In this document: positions 52,982-62,075 of the stretch, piece by piece
Numbering within the stretch: the first letter of the stretch is position 1
How the letters are laid out: each line of letters opens with the position of its first letter
Assembly (NCBI RefSeq): GCF_003946395.1
Contig: NZ_RHNZ01000015.1
Coordinates: 1-64,000 of the forward strand
Direction: 5' to 3'
Source of the DNA: Levilactobacillus fuyuanensis
GTDB taxonomy: Bacteria > Bacillota > Bacilli > Lactobacillales > Lactobacillaceae
Length of the DNA: 64,000 bases
Translations under genes and position numbers: made by a program
The notes under the pieces: model-generated
The model's database searches: none
What the model was told of the DNA's origin: nothing
The model's input: the letters and a program-made list of their open reading frames with translations, nothing else

Positions 52982-53887
52982 TTACTTCGGTTCTTCACCA
53001 ATAATCCGAACTTCGGTTTCAAGGTGAACTTGGTCTTCTTTCCAGATAACTTCTTGAATGTGGTGGATTAATTCGAGATAATCAGTCGCCGTCGCGTGGT
53101 CAATGTTCACGATGAAGCCCGCATGTTTCGTGGAGACCTGGGCACCACCCCACTTGAGGCCTTGTAATCCAGCTTCCTGAATCAATTGACCGGTGTAGTG
53201 TCCCGTAGGCCGTTTGAATACACTCCCACAGGATGGCAGATCCAGCGGCTGCTTAGCTGCCCGCCGCGCATTTAAATCATCCATCGTGGCTTGAATGGCC
53301 ACACCATCCCCGGGTTTCAGCGTAAACGTCGCCGTCAAAATAATGTCATGATAGTCCTGAACGGAACTGTGCCGGTAGCCAAAGTCGAGCTCCTGCGCGT
53401 TCAACGTCCGAATCTCACCTTCTGGCGTCAAAACTTCGGCGGAAGTCACCACTTCACTGATTTCGCCACCGTAAGCCCCGGCGTTCATGAAGACGGCACC
53501 GCCCACACTACCGGGAATTCCGGCCGCAAATTCAGTTCCCGTCAACGCGTGAGCTTGCGCAACCTGGGTCGTCTTGATCATAGCCGCCCCGGCCTCAGCA
53601 GTGACCGTATTGCCGGTAACCGTGATGTTCGCCATCTTAGTTAAAATCATAACCAAGCCACGGATACCACCGTCACGCACGATGAGGTTGCTGGCATTCC
53701 CCACGACCGTCACCGGTAAATTCTCCTGGTTGGCGTAGGCTAAAAGCGATTTGGTCTCTTGGATGTTGGTCGGAAAGGCCAGGTAATCCGCTGGTCCCCC
53801 CGTCTTCGTATGCGTATAGTGAGCCAAGGGTTCATTCCGCAAAATTTCAATCGCTGGAAATGCCGCTGTAATCTCTTCCATCATCAT
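52982..53887 (-). CDS. murB: UDP-N-acetylenolpyruvoylglucosamine reductase
   Basis: 301 residues, the second step to UDP-MurNAc. FAD-binding PCMH fold: [14 protein letters not shown] (about 60-73) and [20 protein letters not shown] (about 124-143), then the MurB C-terminal domain with the catalytic Ser in [11 protein letters not shown]. Bacillus-type (type II). Of three successive ATG codons the first at 53887 follows AAGGGAATTTG; the frame stays open 21 codons further up but without a site. Confidence 0.96.
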   Translation of the reverse strand: MMMEEITAAFPAIEILRNEPLAHYTHTKTGGPADYLAFPTNIQETKSLLAYANQENLPVTVVGNASNLIVRDGGIRGLVMILTKMANITVTGNTVTAEAGAAMIKTTQVAQAHALTGTEFAAGIPGSVGGAVFMNAGAYGGEISEVVTSAEVLTPEGEIRTLNAQELDFGYRHSSVQDYHDIILTATFTLKPGDGVAIQATMDDLNARRAAKQPLDLPSCGSVFKRPTGHYTGQLIQEAGLQGLKWGGAQVSTKHAGFIVNIDHATATDYLELIHHIQEVIWKEDQVHLETEVRIIGEEPK

Positions 53888-54192
53888 CAAATTCCCTTCG
53901 TTTCTCAAAAGTTTGTGATCGGTTTGACCTGTCACTGGCCAAACGAACAACAGTCATAGGGCTATTTTACCATGGAACCCCCTACCATCGCACGCTGGGT
54001 GCACTGATTCACAGAAAATATCATGAGAAATGAGGATTTCTATGTGGGCTTACTGAAAATCGAGTCGGGTAAGATGGCAGCTCGCTGTTGAGGCATACCC
54101 GAAATCACTTTTGACGAAAGTCCGCTACTTCTTAGCAAGGCTGGCTGAGTCATAAGTCCGGTGCCGATATTTAATGTTGAACAACTATGTGT

Positions 54193-54386
54193 AGCCGGAG
54201 GCAGACTGGGATGTAGCCAGCCGTGTCGATGGCGTAAGCACGGGGCTAGCCCCTTCCCGTGCTTACGGCATGGGACGACCTTGGAGACTCGCCGGGGTTG
54301 CGAGGCTTCAAGGCGAGGCTAAAGACCGCTTCTCAGGCTTTAGCCGGTCCCCACAGCAGGCGGAATCCCAGTCTGCCGCAGGCGAT
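54193..54386 (+). repeat. cloverleaf repeat, family B reference copy
   Basis: 194 bp in the divergent murB-xth space. P1 GGCAGACTGGGAT/ATCCCAGTCTGCC, P2 GTAAGCACGGG/CCCGTGCTTAC, P3 CCTTGGAGACTCGC/GCGAGGCTTCAAGG, P4 GGCTAAAG/CTTTAGCC around ACCGC...GG. All four stems pair. Bases 53888-54192 otherwise contain no gene. Confidence 0.92.
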
Positions 54387-54494
54387 AATTTTAACTACCT
54401 ATTTTTAAACATTAATAGTCCCTGCGTGGGCGAAACGGACACGATATGGTCATGCCATCTGGTATACTGGGAAGTAGCAGTTGGAGGTGCACAG

Positions 54495-55259
54495 ATGAAA
54501 TTTATTTCATGGAACGTCAACGGCCTACGGGCTATTGTTAAAAAAGGATTTGTCGATACATTTAAGGAAATGGACGCCGACTTCTTTGGCATCCAAGAAA
54601 CTAAGTTGCAGGAGGGTCAGATTGACCTCGACCTCCCCGGTTACTACCAATACTGGAACTACGCCGAACGTAAGGGCTATTCCGGAACGGCTTTGTTTAC
54701 CAAACACAAACCGCTAAATGTCATCTACGGCATCGATTCGCCCGACTTTGATCACGAAGGCCGGACAATCACCCTGGAATACCCCGACTTTTACGTGCTG
54801 ACCTGCTACACGCCAAACTCTGGGAGTGGTCTCAAACGACTCGACTTTCGGATGGGCTGGGAAACGGCCTTTCTCGATTTCATTAACCAGTTGAACGCCA
54901 AGAAGCCCGTCATCTTCTGTGGCGACCTGAACGTGGCGCACACGGAGATCGACCTGAAGAATCCCAAAACGAATCACAAGAATGCCGGCTTTACCGATGA
55001 TGAACGGGAGAAATTCACGGCCCTCCTCGCCGCCGGCTATACCGATACCTTCCGTTACTTCAATCCGGATGCTACGGAACGTTATTCTTGGTGGAGCTAT
55101 CGGTTCCACGCCCGCGATAACAACGCTGGGTGGCGTATCGATTACTTTGTCACCAGCGAACGCTTGCAAGACCATTTAAAAGACGCTAAAATACTAGACC
55201 AAGTCATGGGTTCCGACCACTGTCCGGTGGAACTCGACGTCGACGGTTTGACCGTCTAA
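54495..55259 (+). CDS. xth: exodeoxyribonuclease III (AP endonuclease)
   Basis: 254 residues of the exonuclease III/APE family: MKFISWNVNGLRA, metal-binding Glu35 in FGIQETKLQ, GDLNVAHTEIDL (catalytic Asp/Asn pair) and MGSDHCPVEL with the active His. It cuts at abasic sites in base-excision repair. The ATG at 54495 follows GGAGGTGCACAG. The open frame continues upstream into the cloverleaf repeat, which is not coding. Confidence 0.96.
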   Translation: MKFISWNVNGLRAIVKKGFVDTFKEMDADFFGIQETKLQEGQIDLDLPGYYQYWNYAERKGYSGTALFTKHKPLNVIYGIDSPDFDHEGRTITLEYPDFYVLTCYTPNSGSGLKRLDFRMGWETAFLDFINQLNAKKPVIFCGDLNVAHTEIDLKNPKTNHKNAGFTDDEREKFTALLAAGYTDTFRYFNPDATERYSWWSYRFHARDNNAGWRIDYFVTSERLQDHLKDAKILDQVMGSDHCPVELDVDGLTV

Positions 55260-55285
55260 ATTCACTCTGAAAGGATGAGGCACTT

Positions 55286-55822
55286 TTGAATTTCGTTGCT
55301 ATGGATTTTGAAACGGCTAGTGGCAAACGCTACAGCGCCTGTTCACTCGCGCTAACCATTGTGCGGGACAGCCAGGTCGTCGATGAATTCTACTCATTGA
55401 TCAAACCCGATACTGATTTTTTCTGGCGGAACGTTCAGATTCACGGGATTCACGAACGCGACGTGGCCAACGCCCCTGCCTTCCCCGAAGTCTGGGAGCA
55501 CGTCGCCCCCTTCTTCCAACGGGATCGGTTGGTGATTGCCCACAACGCCCCATTTGATAACGGCGTTCTGCGCAGTACCCTGGAACACTACAATTTACCA
55601 ACCCCGCGTTACCTGACGTTGGACACGGTCAAGACCAGTCGGAAGTTCTTCCCAGAATTTCCCAATCACAAGCTGAACACGGTCTGTGACGAACTGGGCA
55701 TCGACCTCCATCACCATCACAACGCGCTGGACGATAGTTTGGCCTGCGCCAACATTCTGCTGTACGAGGCCAATCACTTTGGCACACAGCCTTTGAAGAA
55801 CTTTGTGACGGTAAATGCCTAA
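55286..55822 (+). CDS. DnaQ-like 3'-5' exonuclease (DEDDh)
   Basis: 178 residues, a stand-alone exonuclease domain like the epsilon subunit of DNA polymerase III: Exo I AMDFETASG, Exo II AHNAPFDNGVL, Exo III HHHNALDDSLACA. Proofreading or nucleic-acid trimming. The start is TTG at 55286 after AAAGGATGAGG, 26 bases past xth, so both may be one operon. Confidence 0.88.
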   Translation: MNFVAMDFETASGKRYSACSLALTIVRDSQVVDEFYSLIKPDTDFFWRNVQIHGIHERDVANAPAFPEVWEHVAPFFQRDRLVIAHNAPFDNGVLRSTLEHYNLPTPRYLTLDTVKTSRKFFPEFPNHKLNTVCDELGIDLHHHHNALDDSLACANILLYEANHFGTQPLKNFVTVNA

Positions 55823-55874
55823 CGCTACTGAATTTGCCCTATACTATTACTAATGTAAAAAATGGGATTATTGT

Positions 55875-55945
55875 CTCAACTTTTTTGACAAAATAGGCTT
55901 TGTACCAACCCGATATCGCGTCCAAAGCCTTGTGACAATTGACTT
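55875..55945. other. unexplained inverted repeat
   Basis: AGGCTTTG (55895-55902) and CAAAGCCT (55923-55930) form a perfect stem around 20 bases. TTGACA- and TGACAA-like segments sit outside it. No T-run follows, so it is not a typical terminator. Confidence 0.45.
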
Positions 55946-55981
55946 TGACAGTTTGTAAAGAAAATATCTAATCACATACGA

Positions 55982-56016
55982 AAAGGCACTGACCAGGAAA
56001 TCCTGATCGGTGCCTT
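55982..56016 (-). terminator. terminator of the tsaE-GNAT unit
   Basis: AAGGCACTGACCAGG pairs with CCTGATCGGTGCCTT (two wobbles), followed on the minus strand by TTTTCG. Confidence 0.8.
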
Positions 56017-56029
56017 CTTAAATAACGGC

Positions 56030-56539
56030 TTAATTTAACTGGTACACCATTTCAACAGCTTGGACGTGCTCGCCATCATCGTCGGTCACCGTCTCCGGTG
56101 GCGTCTGGGTCCGGGCAAAGCCCATCTTTTCGTAAAGCTTCATTGCAGGGACATTTCGCGTCTGCACGATCAGTCCGATTGCCTGCAGGTCACTCGCCGT
56201 ATCCGCCCAGTAGAGAGCCTCATCGACTAGTGCCGTGCCGATGCCCAGGTGCCAATATTTCTTCTCGACAGCAATGCCCAGTTCACCCACGTTACCTTGT
56301 GGTGTTGGTGAGATCGACAGAACGCCCAGCAGCTGGTCGCCAAGACACGCCACCAACAATAAGTGGACCGGGCTCTCCTTGATCTGTTCCAGCTGATCAG
56401 CCTCTTGCGCCGCACTGATGGGATCATCCGCATCGGCCAAGCTAAAGGTGTCACTCTCTTGTTGCAAACGTTCCAGCAATGCCAGCAAAGCCTTCGCGTC
56501 AGTTGCATTCGGCAAGCGAATGGCCACTTCATCACTCAT
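56030..56539 (-). CDS. GNAT-family N-acetyltransferase
   Basis: 169 residues with the GNAT core: acetyl-CoA loop KKYWHLGIGTALVDEAL (about 93-109) and the C-terminal VQTRNVPAMKLYEKMGF. The start overlaps the tsaE stop by 8 bases. In other bacteria tsaE is often next to the ribosomal acetyltransferase rimI, but this one is longer and may have a different substrate. Confidence 0.87.
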   Translation of the reverse strand: MSDEVAIRLPNATDAKALLALLERLQQESDTFSLADADDPISAAQEADQLEQIKESPVHLLLVACLGDQLLGVLSISPTPQGNVGELGIAVEKKYWHLGIGTALVDEALYWADTASDLQAIGLIVQTRNVPAMKLYEKMGFARTQTPPETVTDDDGEHVQAVEMVYQLN

Positions 56540-57008
56540 TGGTGCCGTCCTCCAGTTGTTTCACTAATTTTTCGAAATGGGACCCACGAGGTTCGAACCG
56601 TAACGTCCGCTGACTTTCGCCAGCCTCATCGTCACGCTTGAACACAATTCGCAGGTAGTCCTCGGGGAGTTCATCCGCAATGAATTTCGACCATTCGACC
56701 ACGTTGACCCCGTCACCATTGAAATACTCATCGAGCCCCAGCTCATCACCACCGCCCTCTTCCAAGCGATAAACGTCCATGTGGTAGAGTGGGATTCGCC
56801 CCCCCTGGTATTCACGAATGATGGTAAACGTTGGGCTCTTCACGTTACGCGTGATGCCCAAACCAGCAGCCAATCCTTTGGTAAAGGTCGTCTTGCCGGC
56901 ACCGAGGTCCCCATCGAGTAGAATGACATCGCGCGGTTGTAAGTCCGGTGCCAGTTGTTGCCCAAGAGCCATTGTGGCTTCAGGACTTGTGACCGTTACT
57001 TCATACAT
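56532..57008 (-). CDS. tsaE: tRNA threonylcarbamoyladenosine biosynthesis ATPase TsaE
   Basis: 158 residues. P-loop GDLGAGKTTF (about 33-42), the TsaE signature KSPTFTIIREY and the YHMDVYRLE motif. Works with TsaB and TsaD to form t6A37 on ANN-reading tRNAs. It follows pta on the same strand, but a repeat and a terminator lie between. Confidence 0.95.
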   Translation of the reverse strand: MYEVTVTSPEATMALGQQLAPDLQPRDVILLDGDLGAGKTTFTKGLAAGLGITRNVKSPTFTIIREYQGGRIPLYHMDVYRLEEGGGDELGLDEYFNGDGVNVVEWSKFIADELPEDYLRIVFKRDDEAGESQRTLRFEPRGSHFEKLVKQLEDGTNE

Positions 57009-57091
57009 TGTCTCTTTCCCCTTTTACTTTAAACTAAATTTGATTCATCATCGTTGTCCAAAACATCCTGTACGACTCACCTTACAAATAA

Positions 57092-57124
57092 TACCCGGAC
57101 TGCTTGAAAATAGCAATCCGGGTA
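57092..57124 (-). terminator. terminator past the pta repeat
   Basis: TACCCGGA pairs perfectly with TCCGGGTA, with TGCT/AGCA inside. A short T-rich tail (ATTATTTG) follows on the minus strand. Confidence 0.65.
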
Positions 57125-57154
57125 CCTTAAAGTTGATTTAACTGATGTTTCGAG

Positions 57155-57350
57155 ATCGTCTGCGGCTGCCAGAAATTCCGCCTGCTGTGGGGACCGCCTA
57201 CAGCCAAAGAACGGGCTTTCGGCTCGCTTGGAAGCCTCGCTAAAATTCAGCGAGTCTCCCAAATCGTCCCATGCTGTAACTCCGGGAAAGAACAACCACC
57301 CGGACTAACACCATCGTCACAGCCAGCTACATTTCTGGCCTCCTCCGACT
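57155..57350 (-). repeat. cloverleaf repeat, family B copy
   Basis: 196 bp, reverse orientation, so sense to pta, whose stop is 99 bases away. P1 GGCCAGAAAT/ATTTCTGGC, P2 around TCCGGG/CCCGGA, P3 TTGGGAGACTCGCT/AGCGAGGCTTCCAA. The shared CCCCACAGCAGGCGGAAT block is exact. Confidence 0.88.
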
Positions 57351-57448
57351 GAAATACATCAGCTAACTAATTTTCTGTGTATACCTATTAATTTCATTTC
57401 AATATTTAGCCAACTAGATCAGATAACATGAATTGCGTAAGCTACTAT

Positions 57449-58426
57449 TTAGTCTAGTGATTGCGCAGCCGTGATGATGGCTACCTTGTAGACATCCTCT
57501 TCGTTGCAACCCCGTGACAAGTCAGAGACTGGCTTGTTCAGGCCTTGCAGGATCGGTCCAATGGCTTCAAAGCCGCCGAAGCGTTGGGCAATCTTGTAGC
57601 CAATGTTCCCGGATTGTAATTCTGGGAAGACAAAGACATTCGCGTGACCCGCAACCTTGGAGTCTGGGGCTTTTTGTGCCGCCACACTCGGTACGAAGGA
57701 TGCATCGAATTGTAACTCCCCGTCGACGGCCAAATCTGGTGCCGTTTCGTGGGCAATCTTCGTGGCCTCTTGTACCTTGGTGACCATGTCACCCTTGGCA
57801 GAACCCTTGGTGGAGAAGCTCAGCAAGGCAACCTTAGGATCGATGTCGAAGACTTTGGCGGTATGGGCACTTTCGATAGCCACTTCGGCCATCCCCGGTG
57901 CATCGAGTTCGATGTTAATCGCACAGTCGGCGAAGACATAACGTTCTGCACCCTTTTGCATGATGAAGGCCCCACTGATACGCTTAACACCTGGCTTGGT
58001 CTTAATAATTTGTAAGGCCGGCCGAACGGTATCACCGGTGGCGTGAATCGCACCGGAGACCATCCCATCTGCTTGGCCCATGTAAACCATCATGGTCCCG
58101 ATGTAGTTCGGATCTTCCAACATCTTGGCGGCTTGTTCAGGCGTGTTCTTGCCCTTCCGCCGGTCGACTAAGGCATCGAGCATTTCTTTATGCTGATCTG
58201 CTGGAATCGTTGATGGGTCTAAAATCGTCAAAGGTTCCAGATCAATGGCGTTGTTAATCGCCGTGTTTTGAATCTCACTCTGTTTGCCTAAAACGACGGC
58301 TTTGATCAGGCCGTCAGCGGCCAAACGACTCGCTGCGCCTAATACCCGAACGTCTGCGCCTTCTGGAAATACAATGGTTTTGTTTTGTCCGTTGATCTTT
58401 TGTTTAAGACTATCAAAAAGTTCCAT
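57449..58426 (-). CDS. pta: phosphate acetyltransferase
   Basis: 325 residues, normal for the short Pta/EutD class. It interconverts acetyl-CoA and acetyl-phosphate; in heterofermenters it helps balance NADH through ethanol or acetate. Motifs: MVYMGQADGMVSGA (about 113-126), the signature around KPGVKRISGAFI, and GHANVFVFPELQSGNIGYK near 265. The ATG follows GGAGGTCATCATAT. Downstream of ung in the order usual for lactobacilli (ung-pta-tsaE). Confidence 0.96.
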   Translation of the reverse strand: MELFDSLKQKINGQNKTIVFPEGADVRVLGAASRLAADGLIKAVVLGKQSEIQNTAINNAIDLEPLTILDPSTIPADQHKEMLDALVDRRKGKNTPEQAAKMLEDPNYIGTMMVYMGQADGMVSGAIHATGDTVRPALQIIKTKPGVKRISGAFIMQKGAERYVFADCAINIELDAPGMAEVAIESAHTAKVFDIDPKVALLSFSTKGSAKGDMVTKVQEATKIAHETAPDLAVDGELQFDASFVPSVAAQKAPDSKVAGHANVFVFPELQSGNIGYKIAQRFGGFEAIGPILQGLNKPVSDLSRGCNEEDVYKVAIITAAQSLD

Positions 58427-58469
58427 ATATGATGACCTCCATAAAATATCCCACGAATCAATTCTGTAC

Positions 58470-59192
58470 CTATGCTTGTTGGTTGGTTGTAGTGTTGGGC
58501 CCGTCGTCAGCGGTCACGTGTTCAGGCAACTGCCAGTCGATGGGCGTCTCACCCAATGATGTTAATGCGATGTTGGTCTTGGAAAACGGCTTGGAACCGA
58601 AGAATCCCCGGTAAGCCGATAAGGGGCTGGGATGCGGTGCTTGCAAGACGATGTTGGTCTTGGTATCGATCAGCTTGATCTTGGAGCGTGCCGCCCCACC
58701 CCACAGGATGAAGACGACCGGTTCCGGCCGTGCGGATAGCTTGGAAATCGCTGCATCAGTCAGCCGTTCCCAGCCATGCCCCTGATGCGAGAAGGCCTTG
58801 CCATACCGGACGGTCAACACGGAGTTCAAGAGCAGTACGCCTTGTTTGGCCCACTTCTCCAGATACCCATGATTTACCGGTTGAATGCCTAAGTCATCCT
58901 GCAATTCCTTATAAATATTCTGTAACGATGGTGGCAGCGGCGTTCCCGGCAAGACCGAGAAGCTACAGCCGTGTGCCTGTCCGGGGTTATGGTACGGATC
59001 TTGCCCCAGGATAACCACCTTGACCTTGCTAAACGGCGTCCATTCGAACGCGGTAAAAATATGATACATGTCCGGATAGATCTCGTAATGCTGGTACTCC
59101 GAGACTAAGAACTGGCGTAATTGTTGATAATATTCCTGTTCAAACTCGGGCTCCAGAACCGGCCACCAATCATTATGAATAAACGGTTTCAT
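58470..59192 (-). CDS. ung: uracil-DNA glycosylase
   Basis: 240 residues, family 1 UDG. Removes uracil from DNA. Motifs: [17 protein letters not shown] (catalytic Asp in GQDPYH) and [15 protein letters not shown] (catalytic His in HPSPLS). The ATG at 59192 is 8 bases after GAGG; the TTG three codons up is too close to it. Confidence 0.96.
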   Translation of the reverse strand: MKPFIHNDWWPVLEPEFEQEYYQQLRQFLVSEYQHYEIYPDMYHIFTAFEWTPFSKVKVVILGQDPYHNPGQAHGCSFSVLPGTPLPPSLQNIYKELQDDLGIQPVNHGYLEKWAKQGVLLLNSVLTVRYGKAFSHQGHGWERLTDAAISKLSARPEPVVFILWGGAARSKIKLIDTKTNIVLQAPHPSPLSAYRGFFGSKPFSKTNIALTSLGETPIDWQLPEHVTADDGPNTTTNQQA

Positions 59193-59310
59193 TCCCAACA
59201 CCTCACGCTTTTATTCTATCATAACCACGCGGTAAATGATATTGTCGAACGTGACCGAGAAAACATGTTAGAATGAGAATAACTAAGATGGACTTCCAGA
59301 ACTAGTCGTT

Positions 59311-59492
59311 TCGTCTGCGGCAGGCGGGGGTATCGCCCCATGAGGCAAACCTGGAGCCACAGTGCGGTCTCCAGGGCGCCTTTGAGCCTTATGAACCAAG
59401 TCTCAAAGGTCGGCCAGTGGTCTAAGCCTGGCCAAAGTTCTGCCAAGCTAAGACCACCGACACGGGGCAACACCCCCGCCTGCCTCCGACTG
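59311..59492 (-). repeat. cloverleaf repeat, family B copy with GC-rich stem
   Basis: 182 bp, reverse orientation, between divergent ung and the LURP-like gene. P1 GGCAGGCGGGGGT/ACCCCCGCCTGCC is perfect. P2 GGTCTTAGC/GCTTAGACC; P4 CCTGGAG/CTCCAGG around ACCGC...GG. The CCCCACAG block is replaced by CCTCATGGGG. Confidence 0.85.
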
Positions 59493-59655
59493 CACTACCG
59501 TGTGGAAATGAATATTAGTTTTTTACTTCATTTCACACATGAATGTCCGGTGTTTTCACATCAATTTCCGGTTTTCCTATGGTCATTTAATCGATCACAT
59601 TAATCGCTTTAATTCTATAACTAAAGTCGCTATACTTTTGCCAAAGGAGGTTCCC

Positions 59656-60243
59656 ATGCGTAAACTTTATCTTAATCAAGCCGCTCTGTCGGCAAAAGCT
59701 ACCACGGTCATTCGTGACACGGATAATGAGTCGCGCTACCTCCTCGTTGGGAAGTGGGGACTGCGCGCGGATGTGCTGTCTGTGTACACGATCAGTGGGG
59801 CATTGGAGGCTGAGGTCAAACAAGAGACTTTGGGTCTGCTGCCCAAATTCCGGTTGCTCTATCACCGGCAGATGGTTGGCCGGGTCAGTAAAACCTTTGG
59901 CGTTATTCGCGAAGTCCTCTTTGTCCGCGGACTGAACTGGGTCATCATGGGCAATATCAACAGCGGCCACTTCACAATCACCCATGGTCGCGAGAGCATT
60001 GCCAGTATCGACCGGGTCAGTCAATCCGGCGGTGGTACGATTGAATTGACGGTGGATCAGGAAGATCACGAAGCCTTGGTCATCTGTCTGGCATCGATCC
60101 TCGACCGTTGGGGCAAGAAGTCGCAGGGCTCTGCGTTACCGGTCAAACCGATGTGGGCCCCGCACGCCTTACCAACTGGCAGTGTGACACCCTTTATTAA
60201 TGCACCGAAAAAGTCTAACCTTCAGGATCACACACAAGATTAA
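59656..60243 (+). CDS. LURP-one-like / scramblase-fold protein
   Basis: 195 residues. Beta-rich pattern of the LURP-one-related fold: LYLNQAALSAKATTVIRDTDN, YLLVGKWGLRADVLSVYT, then repeated strands and a closing helix DHEALVICLASILDRW (about 133-148). The tail (150-195) is Pro/Ser/Lys-rich. Bacterial members have no settled role. The ATG at 59656 follows AAAGGAGG; longer readings upstream lack a site. Confidence 0.8.
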   Translation: MRKLYLNQAALSAKATTVIRDTDNESRYLLVGKWGLRADVLSVYTISGALEAEVKQETLGLLPKFRLLYHRQMVGRVSKTFGVIREVLFVRGLNWVIMGNINSGHFTITHGRESIASIDRVSQSGGGTIELTVDQEDHEALVICLASILDRWGKKSQGSALPVKPMWAPHALPTGSVTPFINAPKKSNLQDHTQD

Positions 60244-60247
60244 CTGT

Positions 60248-60282
60248 AAAAAGGCAGCGGGAAATTTTCCAGCTGCCTTTTT
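60248..60282. terminator. bidirectional terminator
   Basis: AAAAAGGCAGC pairs perfectly with GCTGCCTTTTT, 5 bases after the LURP-like stop. It also faces the convergent secreted-protein gene. Confidence 0.88.
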
Positions 60283-60326
60283 GATAGCCGTAAAACGATA
60301 GGCAAATCGCCTACTGTCATACTCTT

Positions 60327-62075
60327 CTATTCTGCAATGACCAATTTTTTATTGGCGGTCACGTACTTGCCGTTGGTTAACACGAAGCGTGTGGTCTGCC
60401 GGTATTTCACGACCTTCTTCACCTTGAGGACCTTGTCCTTCCGGTAGTGGACCGACTTACCGGTCAGTGCCACCTTGCCGTAACCATTAATGCCCTTCGC
60501 GTTAATCACCTTAATCTTCGCTTGTTTCTTGACGTAGTAGACCGAACTCACATAAGCTTTCTTAGCCGTGATATAACCGGTCTTCCCTGCTGTCTTGCTG
60601 TGATGGTTCACGTCACGTACCTTGTAGCGCTTGTTACCAGCCTTGGAGGTCGCATAGCCCGTCACCACAAACATGGGCCGCTGTGTCCGTGATTTTTTGG
60701 TGTAATACATCTGGCGAGAGTTATCGCTGAAGTTCTTGGTCCGATACAGCCCAATCTTCTTGGTGGCATAAACGACACCACTCACGGGAACGACCGTCGC
60801 GCCACCCCCACCAGTCACCAGATCCGGCTCATAGTGGAAAGTTACCGTCTGCGCAGACTTGGAGAACGTCCCAGTGACCTGACCCTCAGTCTTAGCTAAC
60901 TTGTAACCATCGAACACCAGCTGCTCGGCCGTGTACGCTGCCCCTAATTTGCCAGACAGCGTCTGATCGGCGGCGAGTGATTTGCTTTGCTCATCCAGAT
61001 AACGCACGGTAACTGGTGCAGCGGTATCATCTGGCGGCGTCACTGGTGGTAAGACAACCCGGTCAACCGGCTCCCAGACGTAGGTTTCGACCGTCGTTGG
61101 TCGGTCGGCCCCTGCCACGTATTGAGCGGTGACGTCATCTCCCTCGGCAAACTTTTCACCCAAAGGATTCTGCACTGTGCCATCCGCAACTGCTTGCCAA
61201 AGCCCGGTGTACTGGTCGTCAGCCTTAGCGTTTCTCAACGCAGTGCTAGTTCCCCTAAACAGTGTTGCCGGCCCCAGCGTTAGCTCAGATAAGTTGCTCG
61301 CGCTGGAGAACATATAAGTCGACGAGAAGCTGGTGGGCGGCGCAAATTTCGGCAACTTTATCGTCTGAATACCAGAAGATCCGAAGGTAAACATCGCACT
61401 TGAAAGATTGGCGAAGGTCCCAGCCGCAAAGTTAACGGTCGTCAGCGCTTGGTCCCCATTGAACATCGACGTCATCGTCTTCACTTGGCTCGTATCGAAG
61501 TGGCTAATGTCGACCTGACTCAGCTGAGATTGCCCATAGAATAGCCAATCCAGAGTAGTCACCTGTGACGTGTCAAAACTACTCACATCAAGTGACGTCA
61601 CTTGGCCATCAAAACTATCTACCGCAAACATCCCCGAGAGGTTTGTGGTCTGACTAGTATCGAGTTGATTAAGATTTTTGTAAGCGGTAACATTTCTGAA
61701 CTGCCGAAATAAATTGGTGGCGTTCTTAGGTGCGACCACCTTGCCATCTAGGACGACAGTGGTTACCAGGTCAGCAGCAGCCTTCGTGGTCGCAACCGTT
61801 GGCGTACCACCTTGTGCAAGCACGATTTGCGTCGCCATTTGCCCAGTATTGGTCACTAGACTTCCCGGTTCGCCCAATTGGCCGGCACCTAAATGAAGGG
61901 TCCCATCGGCAGTCAACGTCCAGGCGACCTCGCCGTACTGACCATTAGCTAAATTGTCCGCCTTCACGGTTGCGGCCTGCGCCACAGACGATTCTGTTCT
62001 AGTTTCCAAGAGACTGAGCGGTTGACCAACACCTAAAGCGAGGGCCACTAATAAAATACTGACTGATTTTTTCAC
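60327..62075 (-). CDS. secreted BspA-like (DUF285) protein with MucBP and DUF5776-like domains
   Basis: 582 residues: signal peptide (about 1-35), DUF285/BspA leucine-rich-type repeats (about 125-290, with LDTSQTTNLSGMF, SFDTSQVTTLDWLF and HFDTSQVKTMTSMF), a MucBP-type domain (about 350-415, VTVRYLDEQSKSL ... FHYEPD), and a Lys/Tyr-rich C-terminal region (about 430-582) of DUF5776 type, probably wall-binding. No LPXTG. A likely adhesin for mucus or plant surfaces. Start GTG at 62075 after GGAGGAACTATC. Its neighbour at 62345 is a paralogue. Confidence 0.9.
   Translation of the reverse strand: MKKSVSILLVALALGVGQPLSLLETRTESSVAQAATVKADNLANGQYGEVAWTLTADGTLHLGAGQLGEPGSLVTNTGQMATQIVLAQGGTPTVATTKAAADLVTTVVLDGKVVAPKNATNLFRQFRNVTAYKNLNQLDTSQTTNLSGMFAVDSFDGQVTSLDVSSFDTSQVTTLDWLFYGQSQLSQVDISHFDTSQVKTMTSMFNGDQALTTVNFAAGTFANLSSAMFTFGSSGIQTIKLPKFAPPTSFSSTYMFSSASNLSELTLGPATLFRGTSTALRNAKADDQYTGLWQAVADGTVQNPLGEKFAEGDDVTAQYVAGADRPTTVETYVWEPVDRVVLPPVTPPDDTAAPVTVRYLDEQSKSLAADQTLSGKLGAAYTAEQLVFDGYKLAKTEGQVTGTFSKSAQTVTFHYEPDLVTGGGGATVVPVSGVVYATKKIGLYRTKNFSDNSRQMYYTKKSRTQRPMFVVTGYATSKAGNKRYKVRDVNHHSKTAGKTGYITAKKAYVSSVYYVKKQAKIKVINAKGINGYGKVALTGKSVHYRKDKVLKVKKVVKYRQTTRFVLTNGKYVTANKKLVIAE

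Noticed and set aside
54021-54090. 22-codon frame starting ATGAGAAATGAG near 54023
   Set aside because: No ribosome site or promoter, and composition not protein-like.
54270-54494. Upstream extension of the exonuclease III gene
   Set aside because: The extra codons are cloverleaf repeat sequence; the ATG at 54495 has GGAGG and gives the family start.
7707-59492. Cloverleaf elements as tRNA or tmRNA-like genes
   Set aside because: Far too long, no T-loop or CCA signals, and the stem sequences vary freely.
59539-59655. Upstream extension of the LURP-like gene
   Set aside because: No ribosome site; the ATG at 59656 follows AAAGGAGG.
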